Positions 28,335 through 37,614 of a stretch of DNA of 57,350 nucleotides are shown here, piece after piece (positions within the stretch are counted from its first letter, which is position 1; every line of letters starts with the position of its first letter). The translations under genes and the position numbers were made by a program. The notes beneath the pieces are model-generated. The model was given only the letters and a program-made list of their open reading frames with translations. It searched no databases and had not been told where the DNA came from. The DNA is from Shewanella chilikensis (GTDB lineage Bacteria; Pseudomonadota; Gammaproteobacteria; Enterobacterales; Shewanellaceae). The stretch spans positions 1 through 57,350 of the forward strand of contig NZ_NIJM01000029.1 of NCBI RefSeq assembly GCF_002836945.1, written 5' to 3'.

Positions 28335-29852
28335 ATGTCTGTAATCAAGCAAGCTGACTTTATCGACAGCATCACTGATGCCCTGCAATATATCTCCTAT
28401 TACCATCCCAAAGATTTTATCGACGCCATGGCCGCCGCCTATGAGCGTGAGCAGAGTCAGGCCGCCAAGGATGCAATTGCCCAGATTTTGATCAACTCGC
28501 GCATGTCCGCTGAAGGACACAGACCCTTGTGTCAGGATACCGGCATTGTGACTTGTTATGTCTATCTGGGAATGGGCGTGCAGTGGGACAAGACAGATAT
28601 GACAGTGCAGCAGATGGTGGATGAAGGCGTGCGCCGCGCTTATACCAATCCAGATAACCCGCTGCGGGCCTCAATAGTGGCCGATCCGGCCGGCAGCCGT
28701 AAGAATACCCGCGATAACACACCTTCTGTGGTGCATATTCAGATGGTTCCCGGCGATCATATCGAAGTGGCCATTGCCGCCAAGGGTGGCGGCAGTGAAA
28801 ACAAGGCCAAGATGGTGATGCTCAATCCATCTGACGATATCGCCGCTTGGGTTGAAAAAACACTGCCAACCATGGGCGCCGGCTGGTGTCCTCCGGGTAT
28901 GCTGGGAATAGGTATTGGCGGCACCGCCGAGAAAGCCGCCGTGCTTGCCAAGGAAGCCTTGATGGAGAGCGTCGATATTCATGAACTGATGGAACGCGGC
29001 GCCGAAACCACGGAAGAGAAGCTGCGTTTGGATATCTTCGAGCGCGCCAACAACTTAGGCATTGGTGCCCAGGGCCTGGGCGGTTTGACTACTGTACTGG
29101 ACGTTAAAATCAAGACAGCGCCCACCCACGCCGCCTCCAAGCCTGTGGTGATGATCCCCAACTGCGCCGCTACCCGTCATGTGCATTTCCATCTTGATGG
29201 CAGCGGCCCAGCCGAGCTGACTCCGCCAAGCCTTGATGACTGGCCGGAAATCACCTGGGAAGTGGGTGAGAGCGTGCGTAGGGTCAATCTCGATACCGTT
29301 ACCCAGGAAGAGATTGAAAGCTGGAACAGCGGCGATACTCTGCTGCTCTCGGGTAAGATGCTCACCGGCCGTGACGCGGCTCACAAACGGATCCAGAGCC
29401 TGATCGAAAGCGGTGAAGGCTTGCCTGAAGGAGTTGATTTCACTGGTAAATTCATCTATTACGTAGGTCCAGTCGACCCGGTAGGTGATGAAGTGGTTGG
29501 CCCGGCCGGCCCGACAACCGCTACCCGTATGGATAAGTTCACCGATCTTATGCTGGATAAGACAGGGTTGATGGGCATGATAGGCAAGGCCGAACGTGGT
29601 CCGGCCACAGTTGAATCTATCCGCAAGCACAAGGCGGTATATCTGATGGCCGTCGGCGGCGCCGCTTATCTGGTGTCCAAGGCGATTAAGCAATCCCGCG
29701 TGGTGGCGTTTGAAGATCTCGGGATGGAAGCCATCTATGAGTTTGACGTTAAGGATATGCCTGTTACTGTAGCGGTTGACTCCAACGGGGTGAATGCCCA
29801 TGAAACCGGCCCGGCAATCTGGAAGGTGAATATCCAGAACGCCAAGGCTTAA
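28335..29852 (+). CDS. fumA: Class I fumarate hydratase
   Basis: Fe-S fumarase converting fumarate and malate in the TCA cycle, 505 residues. Three cysteines expected to ligate the [4Fe-4S] cluster are visible in RPLCQDTGIV, GAGWCPPGML and IPNCAATRHVHF. C-terminal beta-domain motifs include GKMLTGRDAAHKRI, YYVGPVDPVGDEVVGPAGPTT and YEFDVKDMPVTVAVDSNG. The ATG at 28335 has GGAG 9 nt upstream. Whether it equals FumA or FumB of E. coli cannot be told, so the symbol is generic. Confidence 0.93.
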   Translation: MSVIKQADFIDSITDALQYISYYHPKDFIDAMAAAYEREQSQAAKDAIAQILINSRMSAEGHRPLCQDTGIVTCYVYLGMGVQWDKTDMTVQQMVDEGVRRAYTNPDNPLRASIVADPAGSRKNTRDNTPSVVHIQMVPGDHIEVAIAAKGGGSENKAKMVMLNPSDDIAAWVEKTLPTMGAGWCPPGMLGIGIGGTAEKAAVLAKEALMESVDIHELMERGAETTEEKLRLDIFERANNLGIGAQGLGGLTTVLDVKIKTAPTHAASKPVVMIPNCAATRHVHFHLDGSGPAELTPPSLDDWPEITWEVGESVRRVNLDTVTQEEIESWNSGDTLLLSGKMLTGRDAAHKRIQSLIESGEGLPEGVDFTGKFIYYVGPVDPVGDEVVGPAGPTTATRMDKFTDLMLDKTGLMGMIGKAERGPATVESIRKHKAVYLMAVGGAAYLVSKAIKQSRVVAFEDLGMEAIYEFDVKDMPVTVAVDSNGVNAHETGPAIWKVNIQNAKA

Positions 29853-29864
29853 GCTGAACCTTGA

Positions 29865-29884
29865 GGGGCCAATTGGCCCCTTTT
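29865..29884 (+). terminator. Terminator after fumarase gene
   Basis: GGGGCC, AATT, GGCCCC, then TTTT: a compact rho-independent hairpin 13 bp after the fumarase stop and before the next promoter-less gap of 34 bp. Confidence 0.8.
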
Positions 29885-29918
29885 GCATTGCAATCAACAA
29901 CCAATAAGAAGATTTATA

Positions 29919-31964
29919 ATGAAAACCAACCCACTATTGATGGCGCTGCTCGCCGCAGGTCTGGCTTTGCCGGCGCTGGCTGCCGATAAAGCCCCTTTTA
30001 CTGTCCAGGATCTGGTCAAGCTCAACAAACTCCATTCTGCCGCTGTATCCAATGACGGCACCAAGCTTATCTACGGCCTGAAGAAGGTTACCGACGATGG
30101 CAGCAGCTCAGATCTCTATCTTTTGGATCTCAGCGACAAGAACGCGGCGCCCAAGCAGCTGACTTCTGCACCGGGTACAGAGCACGATGTGGCCTTCAGC
30201 CACGATGACAAGCAAGTCTATTTTATTGCCGCCCGTGATGGCAGCAGCCAACTGTATCGCTTGCCACTGGATGGTGGCGAAGCCCAGGCCGTATCTGATT
30301 TGCCTTTGGGTATCGACGGCTACAAATTATCGGCCGATGGCAAGCAGGTGGTGATGAGCATTCGTGTTTTTCCCGAGTGCGACACCCTGGAATGTTCAAA
30401 AGCCAAGTTTGATAAAGAAGCCGAGCGCAAGAGTACAGGTCGTGAATACGATCAGTTGATGGTGCGTCACTGGGACACCTGGTCTGACCATGCCCGTAAT
30501 CACCTGTTTGTGGCGCAGCTTGAAAACGGCAAGCTGGGTAAGCCGGTCGATGTGACCAAGGGCCTGGATACCGAAACCCCACCCAAGCCATTTTCCGGCA
30601 TGGAAGAGGTGACATTCAGCCCGGATGGCAAACACATAGTCTACAGTGCCAAGGCTCCGAGCAAAGATCAGGCCTGGATCACCAACTACGACCTCTGGCA
30701 GGTGCCGGTCACAGGTGGCAAGGCCAAGAATCTCACCGAAGATAACCAGGCCTGGGATGCTCAGCCGGTGTTTTCCGCCGATGGTCGCTATCTGGCCTAT
30801 CTGGCGATGAAAAAGCCCGGATTCGAGGCCGACAGATACCGCATCATGCTCAAAGACACAGTCACGGGTCAGAGCAAGGAAGTGGCGCCCATGTGGGACA
30901 GAAGTCCGGCCTCGCTGAGCTTTGGTAAAGATAACAACACCCTGTATGTGACGGCTCAGGATCTGGGCCAGGTGTCTGTATTTGCCATCAACACCCAGTT
31001 TGGTGATGTGCGCGCCATCTACAACGATGGCAGTAACAGCCTGGTGGGTCTGGCGGGCGATCGTTTGATCATCAATCATAAGTCTTTGGTGGAACCGGGC
31101 GATCTCTACTCCATCAACATGGAAGGGCAAAACCTGACCCGTTTGACTGAAGTCAACAAGGCCAAGCTGGACAAGGTCAAGTTCGGTGAGTTCGAGCAGT
31201 TCAGCTTCAAGGGCTGGAACAACGAAGAGGTTTATGGTTACTGGCTCAAGCCGGCCAACTTCAAGAAAGGCAAGCAGTATCCGGTGGCCTTCCTGGTACA
31301 CGGCGGCCCACAAGGTTCATTCGGCAACAGTTTCAGCTTCCGCTGGAATCCTCAGCTGTGGGCCGGTGCCGGATATGCAGTGGTGATGGTGGATTTCCAC
31401 GGCTCTACCGGCTATGGTCAGGCCTTTACCGATTCCATCAGCCTGGACTGGGGCGGTAAGCCTTTGGAAGATTTGCAAAAAGGTCTGGCTGCGGTTGCTA
31501 AACAGCAGAAGTGGATCGATGCTGATAACGCCTGTGCCCTCGGTGGCTCCTACGGCGGTTACATGATGAACTGGATCCAGGGCAACTGGAACGACGGTTT
31601 CAAGTGCCTGGTTAACCACGCCGGCTTGTTTGATATGCGCTCCATGTACCATGTGACCGAGGAACTCTGGTTCCCTGAGCATGAGTTTGGCGGCAGCTAC
31701 GAGCAGGCCAAGGATCTTTATGAGAAGTTCAATCCGGCTAACTATGTGGAAAACTGGAAGACTCCTATGCTGGTCATCCACGGTGAGAAAGACTTCCGGG
31801 TACCTTACGGTCAGGGTTTGGCGGCGTTCAGCTATATGCAGCGCAACAATATCCCTTCGGAGTTGCTGATCTATCCGGATGAAAACCACTGGATCCTCAA
31901 CCCCAATAACCTTGAGCAGTGGTACGCCAAGGTATTGGGCTGGATGGACCGCTGGACCAAATAA
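29919..31964 (+). CDS. Exported S9-family prolyl oligopeptidase-type peptidase
   Basis: Secreted (periplasmic) serine peptidase of 681 residues from the ATG at 29919. A signal peptide, NPLLMALLAAGLALPALA, probably cleaves after ALA. Residues about 30-420 form a WD40-like beta-propeller with repeated FSPDGKHIVYSAK-type segments. The alpha/beta hydrolase domain follows: nucleophile in LGGSYGGYMMNW (Ser near 543), Asp in GEKDFRVPYGQG, His in YPDENHW. The family (dipeptidyl-peptidase or acylaminoacyl-peptidase types) degrades short peptides; the exact specificity is not readable. Only 34 bp separate it from the fumarase terminator. Confidence 0.88.
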   Translation: MKTNPLLMALLAAGLALPALAADKAPFTVQDLVKLNKLHSAAVSNDGTKLIYGLKKVTDDGSSSDLYLLDLSDKNAAPKQLTSAPGTEHDVAFSHDDKQVYFIAARDGSSQLYRLPLDGGEAQAVSDLPLGIDGYKLSADGKQVVMSIRVFPECDTLECSKAKFDKEAERKSTGREYDQLMVRHWDTWSDHARNHLFVAQLENGKLGKPVDVTKGLDTETPPKPFSGMEEVTFSPDGKHIVYSAKAPSKDQAWITNYDLWQVPVTGGKAKNLTEDNQAWDAQPVFSADGRYLAYLAMKKPGFEADRYRIMLKDTVTGQSKEVAPMWDRSPASLSFGKDNNTLYVTAQDLGQVSVFAINTQFGDVRAIYNDGSNSLVGLAGDRLIINHKSLVEPGDLYSINMEGQNLTRLTEVNKAKLDKVKFGEFEQFSFKGWNNEEVYGYWLKPANFKKGKQYPVAFLVHGGPQGSFGNSFSFRWNPQLWAGAGYAVVMVDFHGSTGYGQAFTDSISLDWGGKPLEDLQKGLAAVAKQQKWIDADNACALGGSYGGYMMNWIQGNWNDGFKCLVNHAGLFDMRSMYHVTEELWFPEHEFGGSYEQAKDLYEKFNPANYVENWKTPMLVIHGEKDFRVPYGQGLAAFSYMQRNNIPSELLIYPDENHWILNPNNLEQWYAKVLGWMDRWTK

Positions 31965-31994
31965 AATAGGGAAAAGCCGAACCATAAAGAGTTA

Positions 31995-32025
31995 AATCCG
32001 ACGACTTCAGGTTGTCGGATTTTTT
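31995..32025 (+). terminator. Terminator after S9 peptidase gene
   Basis: An 11-bp stem (AATCCGACGAC with GTTGTCGGATT, one G-T pair) is followed by a T6 tract, 30 bp after the stop codon. Confidence 0.88.
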
Positions 32026-32323
32026 GTGTCTATAAGTAAAAATTTGATATCAGCGACGGTTAATAGCCGTTTTTAATAGGATGTTTTGCTAACAGAGAAA
32101 ACGCTATCTATACGACAAGCATAAAGGCGTCATTTTCTTGGGAATGAGATCTACTGTTAACTTCCGAATAAGGGGCCAATCATCTGATTGTTTTACCTAT
32201 TTTAATGCTGTGTAGACTAATTTTTACGCCTGGGTTAATAATGTCCCCATTTATTCTTTAAGTTTTGATGCTAGTTATCTTGAATGAAGACCAACTATTG
32301 AAGTGAAGAATGGGAAGGGCAAT
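32026..32323. other. Intergenic region, no gene seen
   Basis: AT-rich sequence between two terminators, with no ORF of coding character and no recognisable RNA or operator. Confidence 0.5.
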
Positions 32324-32360
32324 AAAAATGCCGCTCACAATTGCGAACGGCATTTTATTT
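32324..32360 (-). terminator. Terminator of fadE
   Basis: On the minus strand ATGCCG plus TTCGC, loop AATT, then GTGAG plus CGGCAT form an 11-bp stem including G-T pairs, followed by TTTTTATT, 25 bp after the fadE stop codon. Confidence 0.85.
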
Positions 32361-32385
32361 TTCCGCTGAATACTATCGACAGTCT

Positions 32386-34836
32386 TTATGCGGCTTGTTC
32401 TTCGCGGTTTTCCGGCTCCAGGCTCTGGGCCTTGAGTTCGGCGGGGTCAAAGTCATCCACGTTGATGGATTTCATTCGGCCGATTTCAGCGCGCTCCAGC
32501 AGGGCCACTTCAGCATCGCTCAGAACACCCAGCGCCTTGCCTTCGGCGGCCACTTTATCCAGCCACATGAAGGGCAGACGTTTGCCGGCAGCCTTACAGA
32601 CTTTGTCATACAAGGGCTCTGCCGCCAGTATGTCTTTGAAGGTCTGCTCCTGAATACCTACGGCATTATTGTCGCAGGCTTCCCAGAATTGTCCCTTGCC
32701 CAGACGGTCACGGCTGGCGCAAGGGGTCTGCATTATCTTGGCTACCTTGTGGTCCAACACATCACTTGGGCGCTTCAGTGGTCGACCGAAGGGGAACAAC
32801 ACCAGGCGCAGCAAGCCGCCGAGGCCAGCAGGGAAGTTATCCAGCAGATCATCCAGAGAAGACTGCAACTTATAGAGCGCGTCTTCAACCGCCCACTGTA
32901 CCAGTGGCAGATCTTCACTCTGACGGCCTTCATCCTGATAACGCTTGAGGGTTGCCGATGCCAGATACAGCTGGCTGAGCAAGTCACCCAGGCGGGCAGA
33001 GATCCGCTCTTTCCGTTTGAGGTTACCCCCCAAGGTCGCCATCGCCAGATCCGACAGCAAGGCCAGGTTGGCACTGAAGCGGTTCATATGCTGGTAGTAA
33101 CGCTTGGTCTTGTCGGCAAAAGGCGCATTGGAGAAGCGACTGCCGGTGAGGCCCATCCACAGGCTGCGGATAAAATTACTTGTGGTAAAGCCGATATGAC
33201 CAAACAGCGCCGCATCAAAGTTATTCAGGCCGCGGTTTACGTCGCTATCAAAGGCCGATTCCATCTCTGCCAGCACATACGGATGGCAGCGAATGGCGCC
33301 TTGACCATAGATAATCATGGAGCGGGTCAGAATGTTGGCCCCTTCAACCGTGATGGCGATAGGTGCCGCTTGATATCCGCGTCCCAGATAGTTGTTGGGG
33401 CCAAGACATACCCCTTTACCACCGTGAATATCCATGGCGTCGATAACGCATTTCTGCATTCTGTCGGTCAGGTGATATTTGACTATCGCCGAGATGACGG
33501 AAGGCTTTTCACCCAGATCAATACCTGTGGTGGTCAAGGAGGTTACAGCATCCATCAGATAGGCATTACCACCGATGCGCGCCATTGGCTCTTCAATGCC
33601 TTCCAGCTTACCGATAGGCAGCTTAAATTGACGACGAATGCGGGCATAGGCACCGGTTGCCAAAGCCGCGGTTTTAACGCCACCGGCTGAGTTGGAGGGC
33701 AGGGTGATGCCGCGGCCAACCGACAGGCATTCCACCAGCATGCGCCAGCCTTGTCCCGCCATTTTCGGGCCACCTATGATAAAGCTCAGAGGAACAAACA
33801 CCTCTTTGCCTCGGGTAGGACCATTTTGGAACATACAGTTGAGCGGGAAGTGGCGACGGCCGGTTTCCACACCTTCAACATCGGTCGGGATCAAGGCGCA
33901 GGTAATGCCCAGCTCTTCCTTATCGCCCAGCAGATGCTCGGGATCTTTAAGCTTGAATGCCAACCCCAAAACTGTGGCAACAGGTGCCAGGGTGATATAG
34001 CGCTTGTTCCAGGTCAGTTTCATCCCCAGAACTTCTTCACCTTGCCATTGGCCTTTGCAGACCACACCGAAATCCGGAATGGCGCCGGCATCTGAACCGG
34101 CCTCAGGACTGGTCAGGGCAAAGCAGGGAACTTCCAAACCTTTGGCCAGGCGGGGCAGGTAGTGATCCTGCTGCTCCGGGGTACCATAGTGCTGCAGCAG
34201 CTCGCCCGGGCCCAGTGAGTTGGGCACACCTACGGTCGAGGCCAGTTCACTGCTGACACCGGCCAGCTTTTGCAGTACCCGGGATTGGGCGTAGGCAGAG
34301 AATTCCAGACCACCGTACTTCTTCTTGATGATCATCGCAAAGAAGCCTTTGTCTTTGAGGAACTGCCATACTTCGGCAGGCAAGTCCGCCAATTGATGGG
34401 AAACCATATGCTGGTTAACCATGCGGCAGACTTCCTCCACAGGTCCTTCCAGGAAGGCGTGTTCTTCGGCGCTCAGACGGGCAACCGGATAGTTGTGCAG
34501 CTTCTTCCAGTTGGGATTACCGGCGAAGAGATCGGCTTCCCACCAGGTAGTACCGGCTTCAATCGCCTCTTTTTCGGTAGAAGACATCTCCGGCATGATG
34601 CCGCGATAGAGTTTAAGTAATGGCCGGGTTATCACACTCTGCCTGAAGGCACTCAGGTTCAGCGGCAGGGCAATAACCAGGAAAATTATCCAGCTAATCA
34701 GTCCAGTTACATCCAGCAGGCTGCCTGCTGCCATGACCACTGCGGCGGCTATGGTTGCGGTCAGCAGGGATACTCTGAGGTACGCTGCTGCTCCTAAAAC
34801 CAAGAGCAATGCCAGGATCCATAGTAGGGTAGTCAC
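32386..34836 (-). CDS. fadE: Acyl-CoA dehydrogenase FadE
   Basis: Membrane-associated FAD-dependent enzyme of the first step of fatty-acid beta-oxidation, 816 residues, the length of the enterobacterial FadE group and about twice that of typical acyl-CoA dehydrogenases. The N-terminus has two hydrophobic segments (about 1-55). Core motifs include [30 protein letters not shown] and a family-specific C-terminal domain (DUF1974). A FadR-like operator sits in its promoter. The divergent neighbour is yafJ, an arrangement also seen around E. coli fadE. Confidence 0.95.
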   Translation of the reverse strand: MTTLLWILALLLVLGAAAYLRVSLLTATIAAAVVMAAGSLLDVTGLISWIIFLVIALPLNLSAFRQSVITRPLLKLYRGIMPEMSSTEKEAIEAGTTWWEADLFAGNPNWKKLHNYPVARLSAEEHAFLEGPVEEVCRMVNQHMVSHQLADLPAEVWQFLKDKGFFAMIIKKKYGGLEFSAYAQSRVLQKLAGVSSELASTVGVPNSLGPGELLQHYGTPEQQDHYLPRLAKGLEVPCFALTSPEAGSDAGAIPDFGVVCKGQWQGEEVLGMKLTWNKRYITLAPVATVLGLAFKLKDPEHLLGDKEELGITCALIPTDVEGVETGRRHFPLNCMFQNGPTRGKEVFVPLSFIIGGPKMAGQGWRMLVECLSVGRGITLPSNSAGGVKTAALATGAYARIRRQFKLPIGKLEGIEEPMARIGGNAYLMDAVTSLTTTGIDLGEKPSVISAIVKYHLTDRMQKCVIDAMDIHGGKGVCLGPNNYLGRGYQAAPIAITVEGANILTRSMIIYGQGAIRCHPYVLAEMESAFDSDVNRGLNNFDAALFGHIGFTTSNFIRSLWMGLTGSRFSNAPFADKTKRYYQHMNRFSANLALLSDLAMATLGGNLKRKERISARLGDLLSQLYLASATLKRYQDEGRQSEDLPLVQWAVEDALYKLQSSLDDLLDNFPAGLGGLLRLVLFPFGRPLKRPSDVLDHKVAKIMQTPCASRDRLGKGQFWEACDNNAVGIQEQTFKDILAAEPLYDKVCKAAGKRLPFMWLDKVAAEGKALGVLSDAEVALLERAEIGRMKSINVDDFDPAELKAQSLEPENREEQAA

Positions 34837-34909
34837 TGTTTGTTCTCCTTAATAAAACGACCACTTTATTCAGTGTAGAACGCCTCGCTTGAGGGCGATC
34901 AAGATCACA

Positions 34910-34938
34910 ATTATAGTATGTGGTCAGACCTGTGTCGC
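34910..34938 (-). promoter_or_regulatory. fadE promoter with FadR-like operator
   Basis: On the minus strand a perfect -10 box TATAAT (complement of 34910-34915) and a -35-like GCGACA (34933-34938) are spaced by 17 bp. The spacer contains ATGTGGTCAGACCTGTG at 34918-34934, whose core TGGTCAGACC matches the FadR consensus centre (CTGGTCNGACCAG). FadR bound here would block RNA polymerase until acyl-CoA releases it. Confidence 0.7.
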
Positions 34939-35088
34939 AATAAAATTAAACCTAAGCGAAATCGAATACAAGCATTTTTCAAACAATTGTTTAAATTTTT
35001 TATTGCAAGCAATAATTCCCCTGCCGACACGGCTTGGCTACAATGCCGCAGATAATGAAATAACAGATTCAGTGACAGGAAAAACAAG

Positions 35089-35889
35089 ATGTGTGAGCTG
35101 CTGGCGATGAGTGCCAATGTGCCAACGGATATTGTCTTCAGCTTTACCGGGCTGGCGGAGCGAGGCGGGGTGACCGGCCCCCATGTGGATGGTTGGGGGA
35201 TCACCTTTTATGAAGGTAAGGGCAGCCGCACCTTCAAGGATGCCAGCCCCAGCAGCCAGTCCCATGTGGCAAGCCTTATCAAGTCATACCCGATCAAGAG
35301 TGAAGTGGTGGTCAGCCATATTCGGCAGGCCAATCGCGGTGAAGTCTCGCTGGAAAATACCCACCCCTTTACCCGCGAGCTTTGGGGCCGTTACTGGACC
35401 TATGCCCACAACGGCCAGTTGTCTGACTATGAGCAGAAGTTTCAAAGCGGCCGCTTTCAGGCCGTGGGTGACACAGACAGTGAACAGGCCTTTTGCTGGA
35501 TAATGAGCCGTCTGGTCGAACGTTTCGGCGAATCCGAGCCGGACGATATTTTGCCCGTGTTTGAGTATGTGGCCCAGCTTGCCGAGGAGATCCGCACGCT
35601 TGGGGTGTTTAATATGATCCTCAGCGATGGCCGTTATCTGATGAGTTATTGCAGCAATAACCTCTGCTATATCACCCGCCGGGCGCCCTTTGGCCGGGCG
35701 CAGCTGATAGACACGGATGTGGTAATTGATTTCGACACCCAGACCACCCCCAAGGATGTGGTCACTGTCATAGCCACCCGGCCGCTGACCGGCAACGAAA
35801 ACTGGCAGCTGTTGGCGCCGGGGGATTGGAAATTATTCCGTCTTGGCGAGCTGGTTATTGACTTCCGAGCCCAGGCTCAGCTTGGCTAA
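35089..35889 (+). CDS. yafJ: YafJ-like class II glutamine amidotransferase
   Basis: Putative glutamine amidotransferase of 266 residues. The N-terminal nucleophile Cys2 is present (MCELLAMSANVP), as are GPHVDGWGITFYEG, VVSHIRQANRG and TYAHNGQL of the Ntn-hydrolase fold; no synthase domain is attached, so the acceptor is unknown. Its coding 3' end overlaps the convergent DUF3108 gene by 57 bp, an unusual arrangement. Confidence 0.9.
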   Translation: MCELLAMSANVPTDIVFSFTGLAERGGVTGPHVDGWGITFYEGKGSRTFKDASPSSQSHVASLIKSYPIKSEVVVSHIRQANRGEVSLENTHPFTRELWGRYWTYAHNGQLSDYEQKFQSGRFQAVGDTDSEQAFCWIMSRLVERFGESEPDDILPVFEYVAQLAEEIRTLGVFNMILSDGRYLMSYCSNNLCYITRRAPFGRAQLIDTDVVIDFDTQTTPKDVVTVIATRPLTGNENWQLLAPGDWKLFRLGELVIDFRAQAQLG

Positions 35890-36564
35890 CTTGATATCGA
35901 GCTGCTTGCTGCCTGACTCAAAGTGGGTCAGGCGCACCGGCAGCCAGCCGAGATCCGGCGCCATCCAAATAAAGGTCTGCCGCTTGGTGCTGTCGCGGAC
36001 CACTTCCAGTTTCACCGTGTTATAGACGCCACTTGCCAGTGTCATCCGCTCCTTGCCGACTATCTTGAAACTATAGTCATCTATCTCGTTGTCCTTGACC
36101 AGCTCATAGGCCAGTGGCTCCTTGCCGGCGGCGAGATCCAGCCGAAACTGCAGCTGTACCATCAGGGCATCGTAGAGGGCGCCTGAATAGTCCAATTTGC
36201 TCTTTTCATCCTTGTAGCGACTGAAAATTTTGCCCTGCTCTTTGGCAAAGGCTATCTGCTCATTGAAGTTGGGGCCTGTACCGGTTCGCTGATGGCTGAA
36301 GCGCAGCGGCGTCAGTTGACCATCCTGATAGGTAAATTCACTGCGGATATGGCGTTTATCACTCAGCACCAAGAGGCTGAGATCGCTGTCCAACTTGTAT
36401 TGATAGAAGTCGCCCTCTGGCGGCAACAGCATAAAACGGGCGCCACCGAGATTGATTTCGCCATAATTGACCTGATATTCGGCGGTATGGGGTGCCAGGG
36501 GGCTGGTCTGCGCCCATAACGGCAAGGGCAGTAACAGTATCAAGAGTAGAAGTGAACGGATCAA
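35833..36564 (-). CDS. DUF3108 family exported protein
   Basis: A 243-residue periplasmic or lipid-barrel-like protein of unknown function. The signal peptide IRSLLLLILLLPLPLWAQ ends at a probable AQ cleavage site. The body contains AEYQVNYGEINLGGARFMLL and WMAPDLGWLPVRLTHFESG, which I associate with DUF3108. The start is a TTG at 36564 with AGGAG about 8 nt upstream; the longer frame adds 27 residues of poor character that overlap its ribosome-binding site. Located 16 bp after atl on the same strand, it probably shares a transcript with atl. The C-terminal 19 codons overlap yafJ. Confidence 0.78.
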   Translation of the reverse strand: MIRSLLLLILLLPLPLWAQTSPLAPHTAEYQVNYGEINLGGARFMLLPPEGDFYQYKLDSDLSLLVLSDKRHIRSEFTYQDGQLTPLRFSHQRTGTGPNFNEQIAFAKEQGKIFSRYKDEKSKLDYSGALYDALMVQLQFRLDLAAGKEPLAYELVKDNEIDDYSFKIVGKERMTLASGVYNTVKLEVVRDSTKRQTFIWMAPDLGWLPVRLTHFESGSKQLDIKLAKLSLGSEVNNQLAKTE

Positions 36565-36580
36565 AGGCAGTCTCCTGTGG

Positions 36581-36943
36581 TTAAAACGGCATGGACAAGA
36601 CCAGAGTGGCCATGTCCGGCCGCCACTCATATTCAGACAGGGCAATTCTGCCTTGGTTCACTTGTACGCCTTCGCTGCGCAGCAGGCTCATCTGTAGCTG
36701 AAATGCCTGGGTATCCTTGGCAAAAGAGATTTTCCCCTGACTGTTGATAACCCTGTGCCAGGGCAGCGCCAGGCTGTCTGGCGCCTGTTTCAGTGCCCGG
36801 GAAACATAGCGTGCCCGTCCAGGCAGGCCGGCATAGTCGGCAATTTTGCCATAGCTTGCCACCCGACCTTCGGGGATCAATGCAACTATGTGCCAAATCT
36901 TCTGCATTGGACTCAGTGGCGGGGCGCTCGTTTCCGGGGTCAT
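36581..36943 (-). CDS. atl: Alkyltransferase-like protein (MGMT homologue without Cys)
   Basis: DNA-damage sensor of 120 residues, similar to E. coli YbaZ/Atl1. The fold of O6-alkylguanine-DNA alkyltransferase is seen (IPEGRVASYGKIADYAGLPGRARYVSRAL), but the active site reads PWHRVI, with Trp in place of the alkyl-accepting Cys of PCHRV. It should therefore bind O6-alkylguanine and flag it for nucleotide-excision repair, not reverse it. It is the first gene of a pair with the DUF3108 protein. Confidence 0.9.
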   Translation of the reverse strand: MTPETSAPPLSPMQKIWHIVALIPEGRVASYGKIADYAGLPGRARYVSRALKQAPDSLALPWHRVINSQGKISFAKDTQAFQLQMSLLRSEGVQVNQGRIALSEYEWRPDMATLVLSMPF

Positions 36944-37119
36944 CTTGGCTCCTGATACTATTGGCGCAAATTATAATACCATTCCATAGCTGAGGTTACT
37001 CACTTGGCAAAAGTGCCTCGGCGGCTCTGTGCTGCACACCCAAGGTTTGCCTTTTGATGCTTTTTCGCCATAATGGCGCCCATTGAACGCCAAGTCGAGT
37101 AAATTGAGAATATAACCCT

Positions 37120-37614
37120 ATGGCAATTATGGATATTTTGACGGTTCCCGATCCCAGGCTCAAGCGTAAAGCCAAGCCTGTTACCGAAATAGAAGCCGTG
37201 CAGCCTTTCATCGATGATCTGTTGCAAACCATGTATCACACCGACGATGGTATCGGCTTGGCCGCGACCCAGGTGGGTAGTGAACACGCGATAGTCGTCA
37301 TTGATATCTCAGAAGAGCGCAATCAACCTCTGGTGCTGATCAATCCGCAGATCACTGAGTCCAGCGGCGAATTTATCGGTGAAGAGGGCTGTTTGTCCAT
37401 TCCCGGTTATCGCTCCAAGGTAAAACGCTTCGAGTCGGTCACTGTCAGCTATCTGGATCGCCAGGGCCAAGCCCAGACGATCCACAGTGATGATTTCCTG
37501 GCCATAGTGCTGCAACATGAAATCGATCATCTGCACGGCAAGGTATTTATCGAGCATCTCTCCCGCCTTAAGCAGGAGATGGCACTGAAGAAGGTGCGTA
37601 AGTATACCGCCTAA
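37120..37614 (+). CDS. def: Peptide deformylase (second-type)
   Basis: Metal-dependent removal of the N-terminal formyl group from nascent proteins, 164 residues. All three motifs are present: GIGLAATQVG, EEGCLSIPGY (Cys ligand) and QHEIDHLHGKVF (His ligands and catalytic Glu). It is not beside fmt, so it is likely an additional copy of def rather than the def-fmt locus gene (inference). The stop codon overlaps that of the convergent kinase gene by 4 bp (CTAA). Confidence 0.93.
   Translation: MAIMDILTVPDPRLKRKAKPVTEIEAVQPFIDDLLQTMYHTDDGIGLAATQVGSEHAIVVIDISEERNQPLVLINPQITESSGEFIGEEGCLSIPGYRSKVKRFESVTVSYLDRQGQAQTIHSDDFLAIVLQHEIDHLHGKVFIEHLSRLKQEMALKKVRKYTA

Noticed and set aside
30396..31313. 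305-codon ORF antisense to the S9 peptidase
   Set aside because: No start signal or motif; the peptidase on the other strand is complete and well supported.
32341..33690. 449-codon ORF antisense to fadE
   Set aside because: It mirrors fadE codons, crosses the fadE terminator and shows no family motif.
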